From Toxotes chatareus (Eukaryota > Chordata > Actinopteri > Toxotidae), in NCBI GenBank assembly GCA_016801885.1, contig CM028889.1, forward strand, positions 22,202,001 through 22,266,000: a DNA stretch of 64,000 nucleotides, read 5' to 3'. A program made the position numbers and the translations under genes. This document shows positions 1 to 13,400 of the stretch, in pieces; position 1 is the stretch's first letter, and every line of letters starts with the position of its first letter. Under the pieces are notes generated by a model. The model saw only the letters and a program-made list of their open reading frames with translations. It was not told the DNA's origin and did no database searches.

Positions 1-891
1 CTAAAAACTGTAATTTCTTATGGCAACAAAACCTAGCAAACACTAAATCTTAGTCATTTCTGCATTTAATTTTAAGTGTCATATTTAAATCTTGTAACAG
101 GTGACAAACTGCAAAAAAGACAAAAAAAAGAAATGGTGCTTAAGGCAAAGTTTAAAACTCTGCTAAAGGAGGTTTGTGGTGGTGTAGGGACAGATCAAAC
201 ACGTGAATTCAAACGCACTCCAGTTGTTGCTATAAGAACGGCAGTGATTTACCAGGATCAAAAAAAAAGGCTTCACATCCTCTAAACAGAATGTGTGCTG
301 CTTTGTAAGTCACCATTCCAAATTGGAGAATATGAGGTTAGTGTGGGAAGCATCAGCATTAACAGAAAATAACCACGGACTATGCATTCCTCAAATGAAC
401 ATTCTAATGATTTTACAACGAACTCACACTTTTGCTAGAACAGCATTTAAACTCATGCAATATTTGCCCCAGGGCCTCAAGCAGAAATTATTTCACACCA
501 TGTTCTCTGGCTGCACAATGTGGAGAAGAATATAGAAGAAAACAAAACAAGAGGAAATCAAGTCAGTTCCTTAAAACATTAACACCCAAGCACAAAAAGG
601 TACTTAAATTTGCAGGGTGCACAATATAATGTGCCACACAACAGCTGAATCTTGGACTGAAATCTTTCCATCTAGGAAGGAAAAAAGGGGGGGCATGAGT
701 GAGGTACAATGTTTTTAGCCTAGACAAAAACTTATTTTCACATGCAGGATGCAAAAATATGAAAACGAAATTTGATTTTATGATATTTTTCCTCCTATTA
801 TTCAAGAGCAGTTTTGCCTCTTTAAATTTAAATGTTAAGAACAACACAAATGCATATATGCCTCCTTGTAAATACGCACCTCTCTCAGCTT
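1..891 (-). other. bsg: bsg 3' UTR (probable)
   Basis: This is sequence downstream of the bsg stop (TAG at 892-894). It is AT-rich with no supportable coding exon. A variant poly(A) signal, ATTAAA on the minus strand, lies at 66-71. The true transcript end may be there or beyond the left edge. Confidence 0.55.
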
Positions 892-3800
892 CTAGTTAGA
901 ATTCCTTTGCCTCACGTTCTTGTCTTTGTGGTTTGCAGTAGAATTGCTCTTCCTGGAAAAACAAACACATTACAGATCAAACATGGGATCTGTAACAAAA
1001 GACAAAATCCAAAGAGAGGGTCAAGGTACAGAGCTACTTACAGAGGAGCAGATCCTGAGTCGTCATCTAGAAATGAAGGAAGGCAAACAAAAACAAGTCA
1101 GTTGACAGCAGGTTACATGTCTGTGACTGGTGTGAGTAATAACATGCCCCCTGCCCACAGATGATGGAAGCAAATGTCATAACATAACATCCTCTGCAAC
1201 ATGAGTCCAATGACGTTATGATCAAATCCAACTAAACATGAACTGAAGCATGCCCACCTGTTTCTGACAGTGAATGATTCAACAAAATCCTTAGGTTATT
1301 TATCAAGAACACAATCACTGTTTGTGTGTCTTCTAAAAGACACATTACTAAATGTCACTATGTATGTTTCTTTAGTCAATCTGTACTATCGTTTTTTGCA
1401 CATTGCCACTCATGAACATCTTTGTACACTGTCCAGAGTCACCCCTTAGCATCACATACGCTCATGCAGCACAAGCAAAAGACACCAAAGGAACACTGCA
1501 GTGGCCATATTAAGTTAAAAACAGTAAACACCTTTAAACTGGCCGAGCTAACACACAACCTGGCATGTATAGTAGCAGTAACACCAGAGCAAGAGCAAGT
1601 AATCATGAAGTAGTAGCCTATCTCTGTGGCCAAATGGTGAACGAGACAAATGGTAAATGGTACACTGGTCTTGAGAAGAGGGTTGCCTATCGTTTATCAT
1701 GCATAAAGTACAAGATGCAGAAAGCATGCAGACAGAAGGCTGAAACCTCTCACTTTTCAACCTATCCAATTTCATGTCAAACCATTACACCAGTTTGAGT
1801 GTCTCATTTGACTCTTTCATTGGCTCAAACACCTGATTTTTTTTTTTTTTTTTTTAAACACCAAGAAATGAAGTGGAGAGAAAATAGTTGAAGCTTCAGA
1901 TTGCAGGGCCAGTGAAAGAGTGACCAAATCTTTAGAGCACATTCCTCTTAGAAGTGGTGACTACGAAAGCAGTTCATTCAGGCTCCCATAGCTTTTTCCA
2001 CGCGGCCATCTCAGCCCAACCACTTCAGTCTGACATGCAGTTTTGTTCACTTACCAAAATGCAAAATCAGCAGCGAACAGAGAAGTAAAAATGTAAATAA
2101 TAAAAAATAATAGTTTCTATCACAGACTGTTTACAAAGAGGCAAAAGCTAATACCTGGTTTTTATTTTTAAAATGGAAATAATGGCAAAACCAAAGACAA
2201 TAAAGGTTCATACTGAATGCATGCAACTACATTCCATACATCTCCACCTGAAAAGCAATACTTGGCCTTAATAATCTCCAACTTGCTACGGGAGGGCATC
2301 AAATCTTGTCAACTCCCAACTCAGTCAACTAGGTCTACAGTTTTAATGTTTTATCCTATTAGAAATTAAATGACTTCAAATAGGCTTCTTTGCATTCTTT
2401 TGGCCACAAATTACACCAGGGAACAAAGCCTGCCCACAAAAGGTTTAGTGTAGCATGGGAAATGGCTACATCCAACTTAAAAAGGTGTATGTATTTGTTT
2501 ACCTTCTGGTATTTTCATGGCCATTATGGTAGATAGCGATTGTTGGTGTGAGGGTATTTTTTTTCCCTACTAAAACCTGTGTAAATAGTGAAACAGCAAA
2601 ACGGCCCTTGGAATTTACCAACAGACCTGGCCAGTAGATAAATATCACTTTCAGCTCTAGGTGGCTGAAACCAAAAAACAGCACTGTGATTTAAAAAGTA
2701 ATAGAATCAACAGAATTCATTGTACTATGAGACAAGAACATCTTATGTTTTGATGATTGAGTTAAACAGGTTAAACAGGTAAAATGGTGGCGTTAAGGCC
2801 GAACCCTCTAGCAACCTCATATTGTCAATGCAGTAAGTTGTCACATCAGTAATTGAAATGAATGAGATGGCAGAATTTTAATCACTCAGTGCTGATGTTG
2901 GCCTGAAAACACGGCCTGACAATCTAATATGGTGGTGGAGGCAGCATGGTGTACATACCGTCATTAACCTCATCAGGCTTTCTCCTCTTCTCATAGATGA
3001 AGATGATGGTCACCAGGATGATGACCTCAGTCACAATGCCAAGAAAGGGCCACAGAGCAGCCAGGCGACTGCGCACACGCAGGTGGATCCTGTCACTGTG
3101 ACTGCCAACTTCGTTGGTTCCAGTGCATATGTAATCTCCAATGTCATTCTGGATGCTCAGATCATTCACGGTCAGCGTGGTCTTATTAGGGGTGCTCTTG
3201 ATTTCGTATTTGTCACCAGTGCCGTTGCTGATTGCCTGATGATTGTGTTTCAGGAATGAGTTTGTTAGACAAATAAAAAGACAGATGGAACCACTCTGCA
3301 TTTTCTTCTTTGAACAATCTGAGTACCGAACATGCATCATGTGCCCTGGGCTCTGACAAACACAACATTAATAGTGTCTGAAAAATGAACAGTGTTTGAA
3401 ACGTTCCCCGGCATAGATAAATTGTAAGTGACTTTAAGATAATCAAAATGGTAAGCATGAGACACATACCATGTTGACACCATCCACCTCTTTGTACCAC
3501 ATCCAGGTAGTGGGCAGTGGATAGCCATGGCTCATACAGGCCATCACACCTTTGTCCTTCTCATTGCCATGCTCAGAGTGCTTGTAGGTATAAACATGGG
3601 GAAGTGCTAGAGCAAGGAGAGAAACACATATTCACATGTTACGACATAAAAGTGTGTCACTTAAATAAACTGACCCAGGTATATGTATGACATACAGGTA
3701 ACCTAATGTGTGACTATAGGAAAAAAAGTAACCAGGTTAGGTAAAAATCCAATGTTGACATGGACTTTAACTGTGAAATGACCAAACTTACTTTTGACTT

Positions 3801-6800
3801 CAATTGTCTGCTTCACCTCCGGTTCAGTCAGGAACACACATTCATACTTTCCACCTGAAGTGTAGGTGATCTTGTCCAAGCTACACATAGAAAAGAAATC
3901 AGGATTTGAGAAACCCCATCCAACAGTCATTCATAGATATCAGGTGTATTTCTTTTTTTTATATGCAGACCTGGCAAACTCGCATGTAGCAGGCAGTGAA
4001 TTTTAACCAATTCCGCTGAAGACATTTTAATGACAGTGATTATTTTTTCCACTTAACTAAACAGAAAATCTACAATAGAACCCTGTTTGTGCTCAAGAGC
4101 TGAGGGGTAAAAATAAACCTGCTTGTCCATGCAACAAATATTTCAAATTTCCTCCAGTAATCACAATCATATTTTGTTTGGTGCTGCTGTCCTGTACGGT
4201 CCTGCCTGCTCTCTCTAATGGGGAATTAAGGTCAGGGCAAGTGAGCACACTGCTAGGGGCGCTTATCCCTGCTGCCAAGACTACTGGCAAAGCTGCACGT
4301 CTGCACGGTCCATCTCTGCTATTCAACGGCAGTGAATGCCTGAATGGCGCCCCTAGCTCTGCTGCTGATGGAAGCAGCCATGGAGGAAGGGAGGAAAGTG
4401 AGAGGGGGAGGGACGGCAAAAGGAATAGAGCGAGGGAGAGAACATCGGAGGATAAAAATGGAAATATACTGTAGTAAGAGAGACAGAAATGGGCAGCCCA
4501 AGCATGAGAATAAATGAAGAAAGGAGGGAAATAATCAAGGCAGAAGAATGGTTAAACATCTTCTTTATCAATGATGTTTAGCCCATATATCCATCCATAG
4601 GTCATCAGTAAGCATTAAAGCCAATGGGGATTGTTTTCTCGCAAGGTTCATTGACTCAGTACTATCACTAAATTGCAACAGCCAAAAAACTAACTTCTGC
4701 CAGATTCAAGACAAAGGACAGTTACTATCAGAGGATGAGAGCCTTTATTGGGCCATTGTAAGGGTGCAGCTACTTACTGGAAGTCCGTGAATGAACTGGA
4801 ATCAGTGGACTTGGACTCTTCAATGACTTTGCCATTATGTGTCCAATGGGATCCCTTGATAGGAAGGTTGGACTCTGTCAAGTTGCAGCTGAGGACTGCG
4901 GAGGTCTGGTTGCTGACCTCTGCAGGTTCGGCAATGATGTTTGGGGCTTAAGATAAACAAAGAAAGGGAAAAATAAACAATTTATCATCCTTTTCTGAAA
5001 TGCAAATTTTCAGCTTACTGGTATTTAACATAATTTCTGAAGGGTTAGACATAAATGCCTGTTTTAACAGCCTTATATTTAATTACTGATCTCAAGAAAT
5101 CTTGAGAGAATAGTTTTTAAGTCATAGTCTACTTTCCATTTTGTCTCACGGCACTCAACAGTTGTCTTCACAGAAAAGAATAATTTGGTAGTCACAGTCA
5201 AACCATGTACATGATAGCTCTGTGCCCTATGCTCACACCTGCCGTAAAATGTAGGCAAGGTGGAAGAGGTCAACTATGAAATTACTGGATTTAACGGTTT
5301 CTCAGTTGTTGTTCTTACTGTTGCCAAGTTGTAAATAGGAGTTGGGAGACAACAAGGATTTTTTTTTGTTGAGGCAATTGTTGAGTGGTCAAGCGCAAAG
5401 AAGAATGATCAACTTCGCATTCTCCCTCAAAATTTGAGAAGGAAAATCTGTTGTCACAAATCACACAAAGTAAACAGTGCAACACAAGAACAAGTTCTGT
5501 ACTATGTCACAGAACTTGAAAGGTGGAGAGAGCTCCCCAAAAAAGGGCAGATCTGTCTCACCAACAGTAGATTGGAGGGAAGTATGGGAGTTGTACTGAA
5601 AGCTAATAGATACGATAATCTACAAAAGGTCATAGGGAAAAGATTATTTTCATAAATGCATGCATAAGAAGCAACAAGAGCAGGATAAAAAAAGTTTCAC
5701 TGCCAATCACAAGATAAAACATAATAATGAAGTATCTTTGCTTCAATCAGGTGAAGAAACTGACCAATTCTTCAAAAGAGACAAAAAATAATACTGGACC
5801 ACAAGGCAGAAAGATGCCCCATGGCTGAGAATCTGTCTTTAACAACAAGTTGCTATCTTCTGTGCCTACTGATCAGTAGGTCATGAGCCACAGGAACTCT
5901 CTACAAGCATAAACAAAAGGGGTATTGCCAGTGTTAGTATCAATTAAGGAAAAGGCTAGCAAAATGAATATCTACCAAGAAGCAATACTAATCAAGTAAT
6001 CTGACACCCCTTTTTTCTTTAAACGATTATTTATTCATATTCTGTTCATATACCATACTTTTCCTACAGAAGCCATTTGCAAATTTCCAACCTTATGACC
6101 AGTATTATATGCACCTAAACCCATCGTAAAGGTACCTAAGCCTTGAAGCGAGGCAAAAAAAAGGCATCAGATTGAAGACATATTCGAAGTCAGGGAACAA
6201 AGGATTAGAGGGTGGCCCAGCCACACTTTATGACCAGGTTCATACTGTTCTACAGGTCAACACTGGAGTTTCTGAGGAGAGGAGGGGGAGAGTGTATACT
6301 GGGGGAAGCAGGATTTAGAGGGTGCTGGACTGGGAAGCACAGGAGTTGAGTGTAACAGGAGCTGAATATCCAGGGTTTCACTAATGAGGAAATAACAGCC
6401 AAGCTATTTCGACAGGCATCTCCTCATGCGTCCTCTGCCACTCACTTTCAATCACAATAATGTTTGCCTGCGAGCGGATCCACTTGATTTTTGGCGTCTT
6501 CTTCAGTTCATTGCGATCAGGGTCGTTGGAAGCGCGGCACTCATACGTGCCTGAGTCGTCAAGTGTGAGGCTAGTGAGGTGAATGGTGCTTGTGGCATGT
6601 GCTATATATGTGGCATTCATTTGCACACTGCCATCCCGTGCCCCATCAAAGAGCTGGGTGAAGGTCTCGTTGGGCTCTTCGCCCTCTACAAACCACCACT
6701 GCACCTCAGGGATGGGGTTCCCTATCACCTCGCAATGCAGCTCTGCGCTGTCATTGATCAGTTTCATCTGAGACAGGGGGGACTTAATAAACCCCGCTGA

Positions 6801-9800
6801 GCATCATTTAAAGCCAGCCCAGCAGGCAGACATTTTAAGAAATTTCAAATGTGGTAGGTTTAAAGCAAGCCAGGTGATTTCATGGATTGGTGATAAAAGG
6901 CGGCGATGGAAGAAAGACAAGCAAACAGAAAAAAGACAGAAAAAGAAACAAAGTTAATAAAGACACAAATGAAATGAAAATATGAAAGTAAGCACATAGA
7001 AAAGGTACAGATCAGAGCAATATTTTTACCCAATTACCTTGGGAAATAATTTCTGGTACTCTGACCCATTAAAACAAAAAATAAGAAACGAAATATGAAA
7101 AGTTTTTAGGGATGATTCAAGTCTATCTCAGAGAGCAGAATCAAGTCATACACTCAGGTTCCAATTTATTAAGAACATCTAGCTGAAACAATTTCACTCT
7201 AGTATGGCAGCCTTGTAATACATCCTACCCTCATGAAGGTTATAATGTTTAGTTTTTATTGAAGAAAGGTGTTGACTCAATGTTATGATCACTCTGGATA
7301 GTGTATTTTGTGTGGCAGTGGAATTGTTTGCATTGATTAGGCTGTCAAATCCTGCCTGGAGGGATTTTTAATATTCTGTGCACCCCATTTATATAGTGCT
7401 GTTAAATTAGTTTGTTTGTTCCATGTAAAGGCTTACTTAGTATTGGCAATTACTCAATTATAAATTTGTAGACAGTTGAGACTTATTGAGACATCCCTAT
7501 AGACAGCTTTGGAAAAAAACAACAACAACAAAATCAAACATTAAAAGCATCCAATAGCATTCCCATGACATCAAAACAATGTGCAATGGATGAAAGAATA
7601 TGAAAAGCTGATGTGGTTGAAATGAAACAAAAAAATATATAATAAAATTAAATTAAAAAATCCATGAAAGCCTTAGGACATGCACCAAGCATTTTAGGCT
7701 AATAGGCTTTTCTCTGCTGTGCCTACTGCACAACAGCGGTTAGTGTGTTGAGCTACTAACACATCACTAACACCCATTTTTCAGGACATCCCACTAATGA
7801 TTTAATGTAGGCCATGCACATGACATCAATGTACATGGAAGTCAAAACGATCACTCTCCAACTGGGTGGCAAATGCAAACTTTCAGCATCAGTGATCAAT
7901 GCATTCACATGGGAAAAAACACTGTGCTAAAGCAGTTTAGGAAAGGAATACATAATTTTTTTTAACAAAATATGACATAATGAAAGCATTTTTACAAACC
8001 TATGGAAAGACAACAAGAATATCGTCTGATGTGCTGGAGATATTTGATTAGTCTGCAAAAATCCTGATTGAGTGTGTATAGGTAGCTGTGTCAGGAAGGC
8101 TGCATTTTAATGCTCACAAACCACTTGCTGTCTTTTACATCATATAATACGCTTTTCTGAAGGATTTACTTCTTTAGATATTTGTTGCCTTCCAAGTATT
8201 GCTGCTCTCTGCATTCATAGCAGAGAGGATTTGTCCACTCAGTGGTGGCTGGGCATTATTCGCTTAGGTGGGTCCAGAGAAGAATAACATTCTCACACCA
8301 CAGGCCAAAGCACAGCAAGCATGTCCCCCTCCTCTCAGAAATATTTTTTTAACCTCCAAAAACATGCACACCCTTTTACTACATTCCCTTCACGAAGATA
8401 TACTGCCTTTTGTGTCGGGGGTGATCAATTTTTTAACCACTTCCAATCAAAACTGTCAGCACATACCAATTAAAGACTAAACAGACCAGTGAACCTGTAA
8501 ACAAGAGCCTCAGTGACTCCATGTATATCAAGTAATGTTTCTAGCTTAGGGTTATGGCTTCCCTACCATTACCAAAGGTCACCTTCATAGAACATGCCGT
8601 ATGAAAGTTCAAAATTAAATATAGTCGAGGCCCCATTCCCTACTGTGATGCAAACTTCATGAATCCTGATGGTGTAATTTACTACCTATAACCTTCTGCT
8701 CTATAACATGAGAACCACCTCCATTTGTTCAGAGGCCCTTTGAAAAGAACAAATGTCATAGTCAGTATTCTACACTAGTATTTAAGCCTGAGCAATGCAA
8801 AAAAGGCATGGAAATAAATTATTTTACCATACATACAATAAAAAGATTACATATTTTATGCAATTCAGAGATAGCATGAGCATTGTTAAGCACAAACAAA
8901 GTAGAGAAAAGCAAATAAACCAAAACTGTAGGGATACATGCTTTATCTTCTTCATAGAAGGTTTGTTTGCATTTTTATTCAACTTGCTAGTTGAAAATTA
9001 ACAACTCTGGAAAGAACTTGCTTGGCCTTTGGAAAGCAGAGAAGATATACAAAAACTAGAACACGTACTCCTCAGATCACTTTCAACACTTCACCACATA
9101 ACAAAGTATATTGAAATTTTCACGCTGAACAGGAAGAGCTAGCACAATGTAACATCTTTGCTAACAGAAGATGGATGCCAATGGTTCCAACTTGATCAAA
9201 GAAGTGAAACATTGGGAGACAGACACATTGTTTAAAAAGAGGCCATTTCAAGCTTTCATTTCAGCCCTGTATTAAACGGTCAAGGTCAGTGTTTGGGAAT
9301 AACTAACTTCTGATGACAGCTTGTCACTCTCAGCCCACATAAATATTTTGGATGTGACCTGATCTTTTAAGTCTTTTTAGAGACTGTGGAGTGCACTAAT
9401 TAACTAGCCCATTTTGTCCAATGTAATCATTCAGGCGTGGTGGACCAGCACAGATTTGTCACCACTATTGGAAGGAGCTCAACTCCCACACTCAAATAAC
9501 AAAGAGTACTGTCGCTGCGCTATTATTACTTTGACTGCAGGCTCAAAAGGATAATTTGAGTGAGAGCATGTTAAGCAGCTCGAGTCTCAAAATGATTGTC
9601 AATAACGAAATGGGCCTGTAGTCAACATCATTTACCAAATTGGGGAAAAAAGATCAAATTCTTAACATATGTGGAAAAAACTGGCCTTTCCTGTTTTTTT
9701 TTTTCTCACACCAAGTAGCCTTACCTACCTGTCTGCCTTGTAACCTACTTTTCATACCAAAGTTAAGCTGAAACTCTAGGGAAATCTAATTTTACTCCTG

Positions 9801-11512
9801 ATCTACTCCAGAGCTGGGTTTACCAAAGCATGAAAGATCCAGTGGCATGGGGGATTCTTGTATGCATTTGGCTAATGTGAACATGCACATAACATTCATA
9901 AACAGTCATGTTGCTAGTGCCAACTCTCTGCAAAATTAAAGTTACACTACTTTAACCTATATTTTAGGAAAAAGATTAGTCCATAATTTTACAATGTGTT
10001 TTGTCAGTGCATGTACTTGCCCATTTGTCTAAACTGAACTGGGGTGATGAAATACTTAAGGGAAAATGACTCAGTTGGGGCATTTGTAAGTGTACTTGTA
10101 TGACTGTAACTCTTTCACTGTTAAAACTCCAACTGTACATAACGTTTGTTAAGTTAGTATTTTCAGAATTTTCCATATTAAACTAAAACACATAAGACAA
10201 AATCCTGACATGACTGAGTGCAAGGATGATGGAATCAGGAACCTATGTTTAAAATTTCTACAATGTTTCAACTATTTTAAGATTTACAAGCTCATTCAGT
10301 TGCCCACTCTCAGAGAGTAACTGTCAAGAAGCTTAATAATAACAGAAAATCCTCCACCACTTGTGATACACAAAGAGAGAAAATATGTCATTGAGGCGTC
10401 TCAGTGATTAGTGCTCCAACCATTTCAGTTGTTACCAATGAAATGTGCGTCCTTTGATCAGTTATTAACCATAAAAGCTGGCACTGCATTGTTGCCCTTG
10501 TTACACAACCAACCGATAATTGATTATGATTACTGTAACCAAGCAAAAAGCTATGTATGAATAAAAGTTAGCTCTTTATCGAGTCACGTTAGTCAGAGGC
10601 GAACCAGGTCGACAAATCGACACGAGGCAGAATGGCTAGCCTCAGGTCATTTATTAACAACTGGGATGACAGAAAGCTCAAAACACCGTGATGTGATAGC
10701 TAATGTTCATGGGGCCTACTGGCTCACTGAATCAGAGCCACCCGATGACCGTTTCAACAGAACAAGCCACCAACTGTGTTGGGTGAAGCTGCTAATTCTA
10801 CTGTTACCAGCCAGGGCTCCGGTTCCTAAAAGGCTGTAATGAAAGACGAACCAAAGCACTAAGATTGTGTTACCTATAAGATGGCTCTGAAAAACATGCC
10901 TAGGACGGTGAAAACGACAGTTTACGTTTGCTAGTAATGGCTGGCTGCCTTTTGTAATTGCGATTTCGGTTGGCACGAACGCCACAACAAACAAACGTTA
11001 CAGAACCACCATTTATTCTGGATTAACGCTGGAACTCACATGATCGATCACATTTTCTAATAACATGTGGCAAACATCGAAAAAGAAAACACTTTCTGTA
11101 AAACACTGGCAGAGGAAAGAGATTCGGAAAAAAATCACATTCGACGTTGATGCTGTTCAACTGTTGTCACGAAACGGCCCGCAAAGCGTTTGCGACTGAA
11201 AATTAGCTAAATGTGCTGCTAGCATAAACGTTCCGCCTAATACAGCGAACGTTAGTGTATGACGGTTTCGAACTAACGCTGTATAAAAATTTCAGTGTTG
11301 TATTAATAACAACTGTAAAAAAACACATTCGACATCGAAAAAACACAACTGACATAACGTTAAAAGGAGTCTGAATAAACATTTTTAATGTTCGCAGGCA
11401 GGGCAAAGTCTACATGTTCGACCAACATGGCTGACACAAAATTCTTACCTGTGGACGCATTTGCTCTCCAACAGCTCAACAGAAGGGCACTGAGAGCCCA
11501 CAGTAACTTCAT
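892..11512 (-). CDS. bsg: Basigin (CD147), long three-Ig form, complete
   Basis: Single-pass immunoglobulin-superfamily glycoprotein of the plasma membrane; family members chaperone monocarboxylate transporters, and the long form acts in photoreceptors. Coding exons in order: 11449-11512, 6446-6796, 4778-4946, 3792-3880, 3470-3606, 2959-3235, 1042-1066, 892-952. They sum to 1173 nt (390 aa; human long form 385), all with GT-AG borders and matching phases. Seen in the protein: signal peptide 1-21 (MKLLWALSALLLSCW...), D0 Ig with C43-C108, D1 with C159-C209, D2 with C248-C307, a membrane segment at about 328-350 (LAALWPFLGIVTE) with the family's buried Glu340, then the EKRRKPDEV tail and the end VRQRNSN. 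NxS/T sites lie at N64, N82, N151, N160, N274 and N287. Neuroplastin is the nearest alternative, but the VTIIFIYEKRRKP and DDDSGSAPLK tail is basigin-like. Confidence 0.96.
1042..1066 (-). CDS. bsg: bsg 25-nt micro-exon
   Basis: This very short exon is bounded by ttctag and gtaagt. It adds the acidic stretch (D)DDSGSAPL between the juxtamembrane exon ending at 2959 and the last exon starting at 952. The phase fits only if it is included, and the product then matches the basigin tail (human DDDDAGSAPLK). Gene finders may miss it because of its size. Confidence 0.88.
1067..2958 (-). other. bsg: bsg intron before the micro-exon
   Basis: AT-rich intron between the transmembrane exon (donor at 2958) and the 25-nt exon. 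It has a T-rich run near 1838-1855. I see no other feature. Confidence 0.8.
3881..6445 (-). other. bsg: bsg introns flanking the D1 exon
   Basis: Two introns, 3881-4777 and 4947-6445, on either side of the first half of the D1 Ig domain. Both hold unremarkable AT-rich sequence. The short open frames inside show no family resemblance. Confidence 0.8.
6446..6796 (-). CDS. bsg: bsg cassette exon for the extra N-terminal Ig domain (D0)
   Basis: This 351-nt exon encodes residues 22-138. It matches the membrane-distal Ig domain of the long (retinal) basigin isoform, including AGF(I/V)..PLSQ near the start, ELHCEVIGNPIPEVQWWF and GTYECRASNDPDRN. It starts and ends in phase 1, and its length is a multiple of three. 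Skipping it would join 11449 to 4946 in frame (...NAST-APNIIAEP...), which gives the two-Ig form. Alternative splicing is inferred from phase and from family knowledge; no transcript was seen. Confidence 0.9.
6797..11448 (-). other. bsg: bsg intron 1 (4.65 kb)
   Basis: Longest intron of bsg, between the signal-peptide exon and the D0 exon. It is AT-rich with small homopolymer runs (for example T-rich near 9691-9703). No coding exon or recognisable full-length repeat was seen. Splicing from exon 1 either to D0 (6796) or directly to D1 (4946) would keep the frame. Confidence 0.8.
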
Positions 11513-11760
11513 GGTTGATGATTTAGAATTTACCAAATGGTTTAATAAATATAAGGTAAATACAGTGGACTGAATCTTCTTCCTCTTCCGCCTCTTCTTA
11601 CGAACGCCCGGCGGTGATGTAGGAGCTCAATGTCCGACACTGGAGTCGTTGCAGCTGGTCGTCCTCTACTTGCACCTCACGCACACGCCCTGTTCGGCAC
11701 GTACACGTGACGTATGTTTTGGAGGCGTGGTCAAGTCGAATGAGTTACGTTCGTCTTCCT
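11513..11760 (-). promoter_or_regulatory. bsg: bsg 5' UTR and promoter region (approximate)
   Basis: Sequence just upstream of the bsg ATG (11510-11512) is richer in CpG than its surroundings between about 11580 and 11720, as expected for a broadly expressed gene's promoter. No TATA box is evident and the start site cannot be fixed by eye. Confidence 0.4.
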
Positions 11761-12479
11761 CTGAAGCCATTTAAACTCACTCAGTGCTCATGTTCTCACA
11801 GACAGTTTAATGTATTTAATGGCGTGGTAATTTAAAACAAACCAAATCGCTTAACGTGTTAACATGTTTTCAAGTGTTCTGTAAAGAAACGAGTCTTATC
11901 AAATTTAGAATCAAAAATATAATGAGGTAATAAATAAATAAATATATAAAATAGTCATGTCACCATTCAGTTGCGTTGCACATTTCAGATTATCCAAAAA
12001 GAAACATTTATATTGCACATTCACAGGCCTAACACGCATGTCAGCCGTCTCAATATTGTGTCTGAAGGAAAATCACCCATTTGTCAGAGCGCAAACAGCA
12101 CAAACTTCCACTAAGTGTAGGGAAATGTCTGCAGTATACAACAACCATGAGTTTCATCTCCTTGGGTAAAATTCTAATTTCTGTAGTGCTGAGTACTCAC
12201 AACAATTTAAGTTTCATCCCTATAAAACTATGACAAAAATACACTCAGATTACACTCAGCACACCATTTAAGAACCTTAGGTTGTGGAAGAGTGATAAAT
12301 AACCACATGGATCACAACTGGAGTTTGGAGGAAAAGAAAAAAGCCCCATTAAGACACAATTGAAATAGTAGTAGAAAATATGGTGATGCCAGAAATCGAG
12401 CAGAAGGGTTAGTTGTCACAAAAACAAAGAGCTGTAGAAGGAACAATTAAAAATAAAACACATGAGACATATTTAAAGT

Positions 12480-13400
12480 ATTTAGTACTAGGACAGCATA
12501 AAAGTCTTTGAGTTGCTGGACCTTGATGGCAATGGCGAATGAAAGACAAAATGCAAAAATATAGGAGAAAACCAGTTAAGAACAGGATGTGCTAAGTCGA
12601 CTGAAACATAAAGCCTCTGAATTAAAATGTCATGATCAACAGCATCAATTGCAGCAGTGAAATCAAGCAATATGAAAATTGAAGTTCTTTGTGAGTCACT
12701 CTTAATCTTAAGGTCACTGATTACTCTTGTGAGAGCTGTTTCTGTGATAAGATTGGCTCTGAGACCAACCTGACTGGTTATGTATCATACATGTGAACTT
12801 GAAGATCCTCATCCAGTTGTTCTGTATACAATTGTTTTCAAGTATTTTGCTTCGAAAGGGAAGACTGGAAACTGGTTTGTACTTATTAATTACAGTTGGA
12901 TCTAAATCGTTTTTCTTCAGCAGAGGTGAGATTACAACACTTGAGAAAAGCAGGAAAATGGCAGTCTGCAGGGAGGTATTAATAACCTTTTCTGTATCAT
13001 TTATATGTTATAAACATACAACATATATATAATGTCCACCATGGCATCATACGATGGAAAGATAAGGTAATGTACATGTGTACCTAGAAAATATATCAGT
13101 TGTATTACTGTAACATTTATTAATGAATCCATCAATATTTATCTGTTCAAAGGAGTATCTAGACCTAAATATTCAAAACTCAGGTAACTGCCTAAAGAAA
13201 CAGACTTGCAGCTAAAAACAGCAACCATCTGCCCTTCCTATTAGTCTGGGAGGAATGTACAAAATGATAGTTAGCAGGTGATATTTCAGTCAGCTCTTTT
13301 TGACCAAGCCAGGTTTCTGTTATTAGTAAATAGTCCAATTTGTGAATAGTAGTGATGTCATAAACTATCAACATCTTATTAGTTAGAGATCTAACATTAA
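12480..13400 (-). mobile_element. Decayed non-LTR retrotransposon (Rex1/L2-like LINE) fragment
   Basis: Read on the minus strand, about 13240-13370 gives an endonuclease-type motif (YLLITETWLGQKEL). Further along, 12590-12790 gives reverse-transcriptase motifs: ANLITETALTRVISDLKI, then ILLDFTAAIDAVDHDILIQR. Stops and frameshifts interrupt the frame, so it is a dead partial copy. The order endonuclease then RT agrees with minus-strand orientation. Family assignment (Rex1/Babar or L2/CR1) is by motif resemblance only. Confidence 0.75.

Noticed and set aside
5434..5655. 73-aa plus-strand open frame in a bsg intron
   Set aside because: No family resemblance, antisense to bsg, and no supporting signals.
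892..11512. Neuroplastin (nptn) as the identity of the first gene
   Set aside because: The tail NHKDKN resembles neuroplastin, but the membrane segment and EKRRKP...DDDSGSAPLK are basigin-type. The neighbours are 19p13.3 genes like human BSG.
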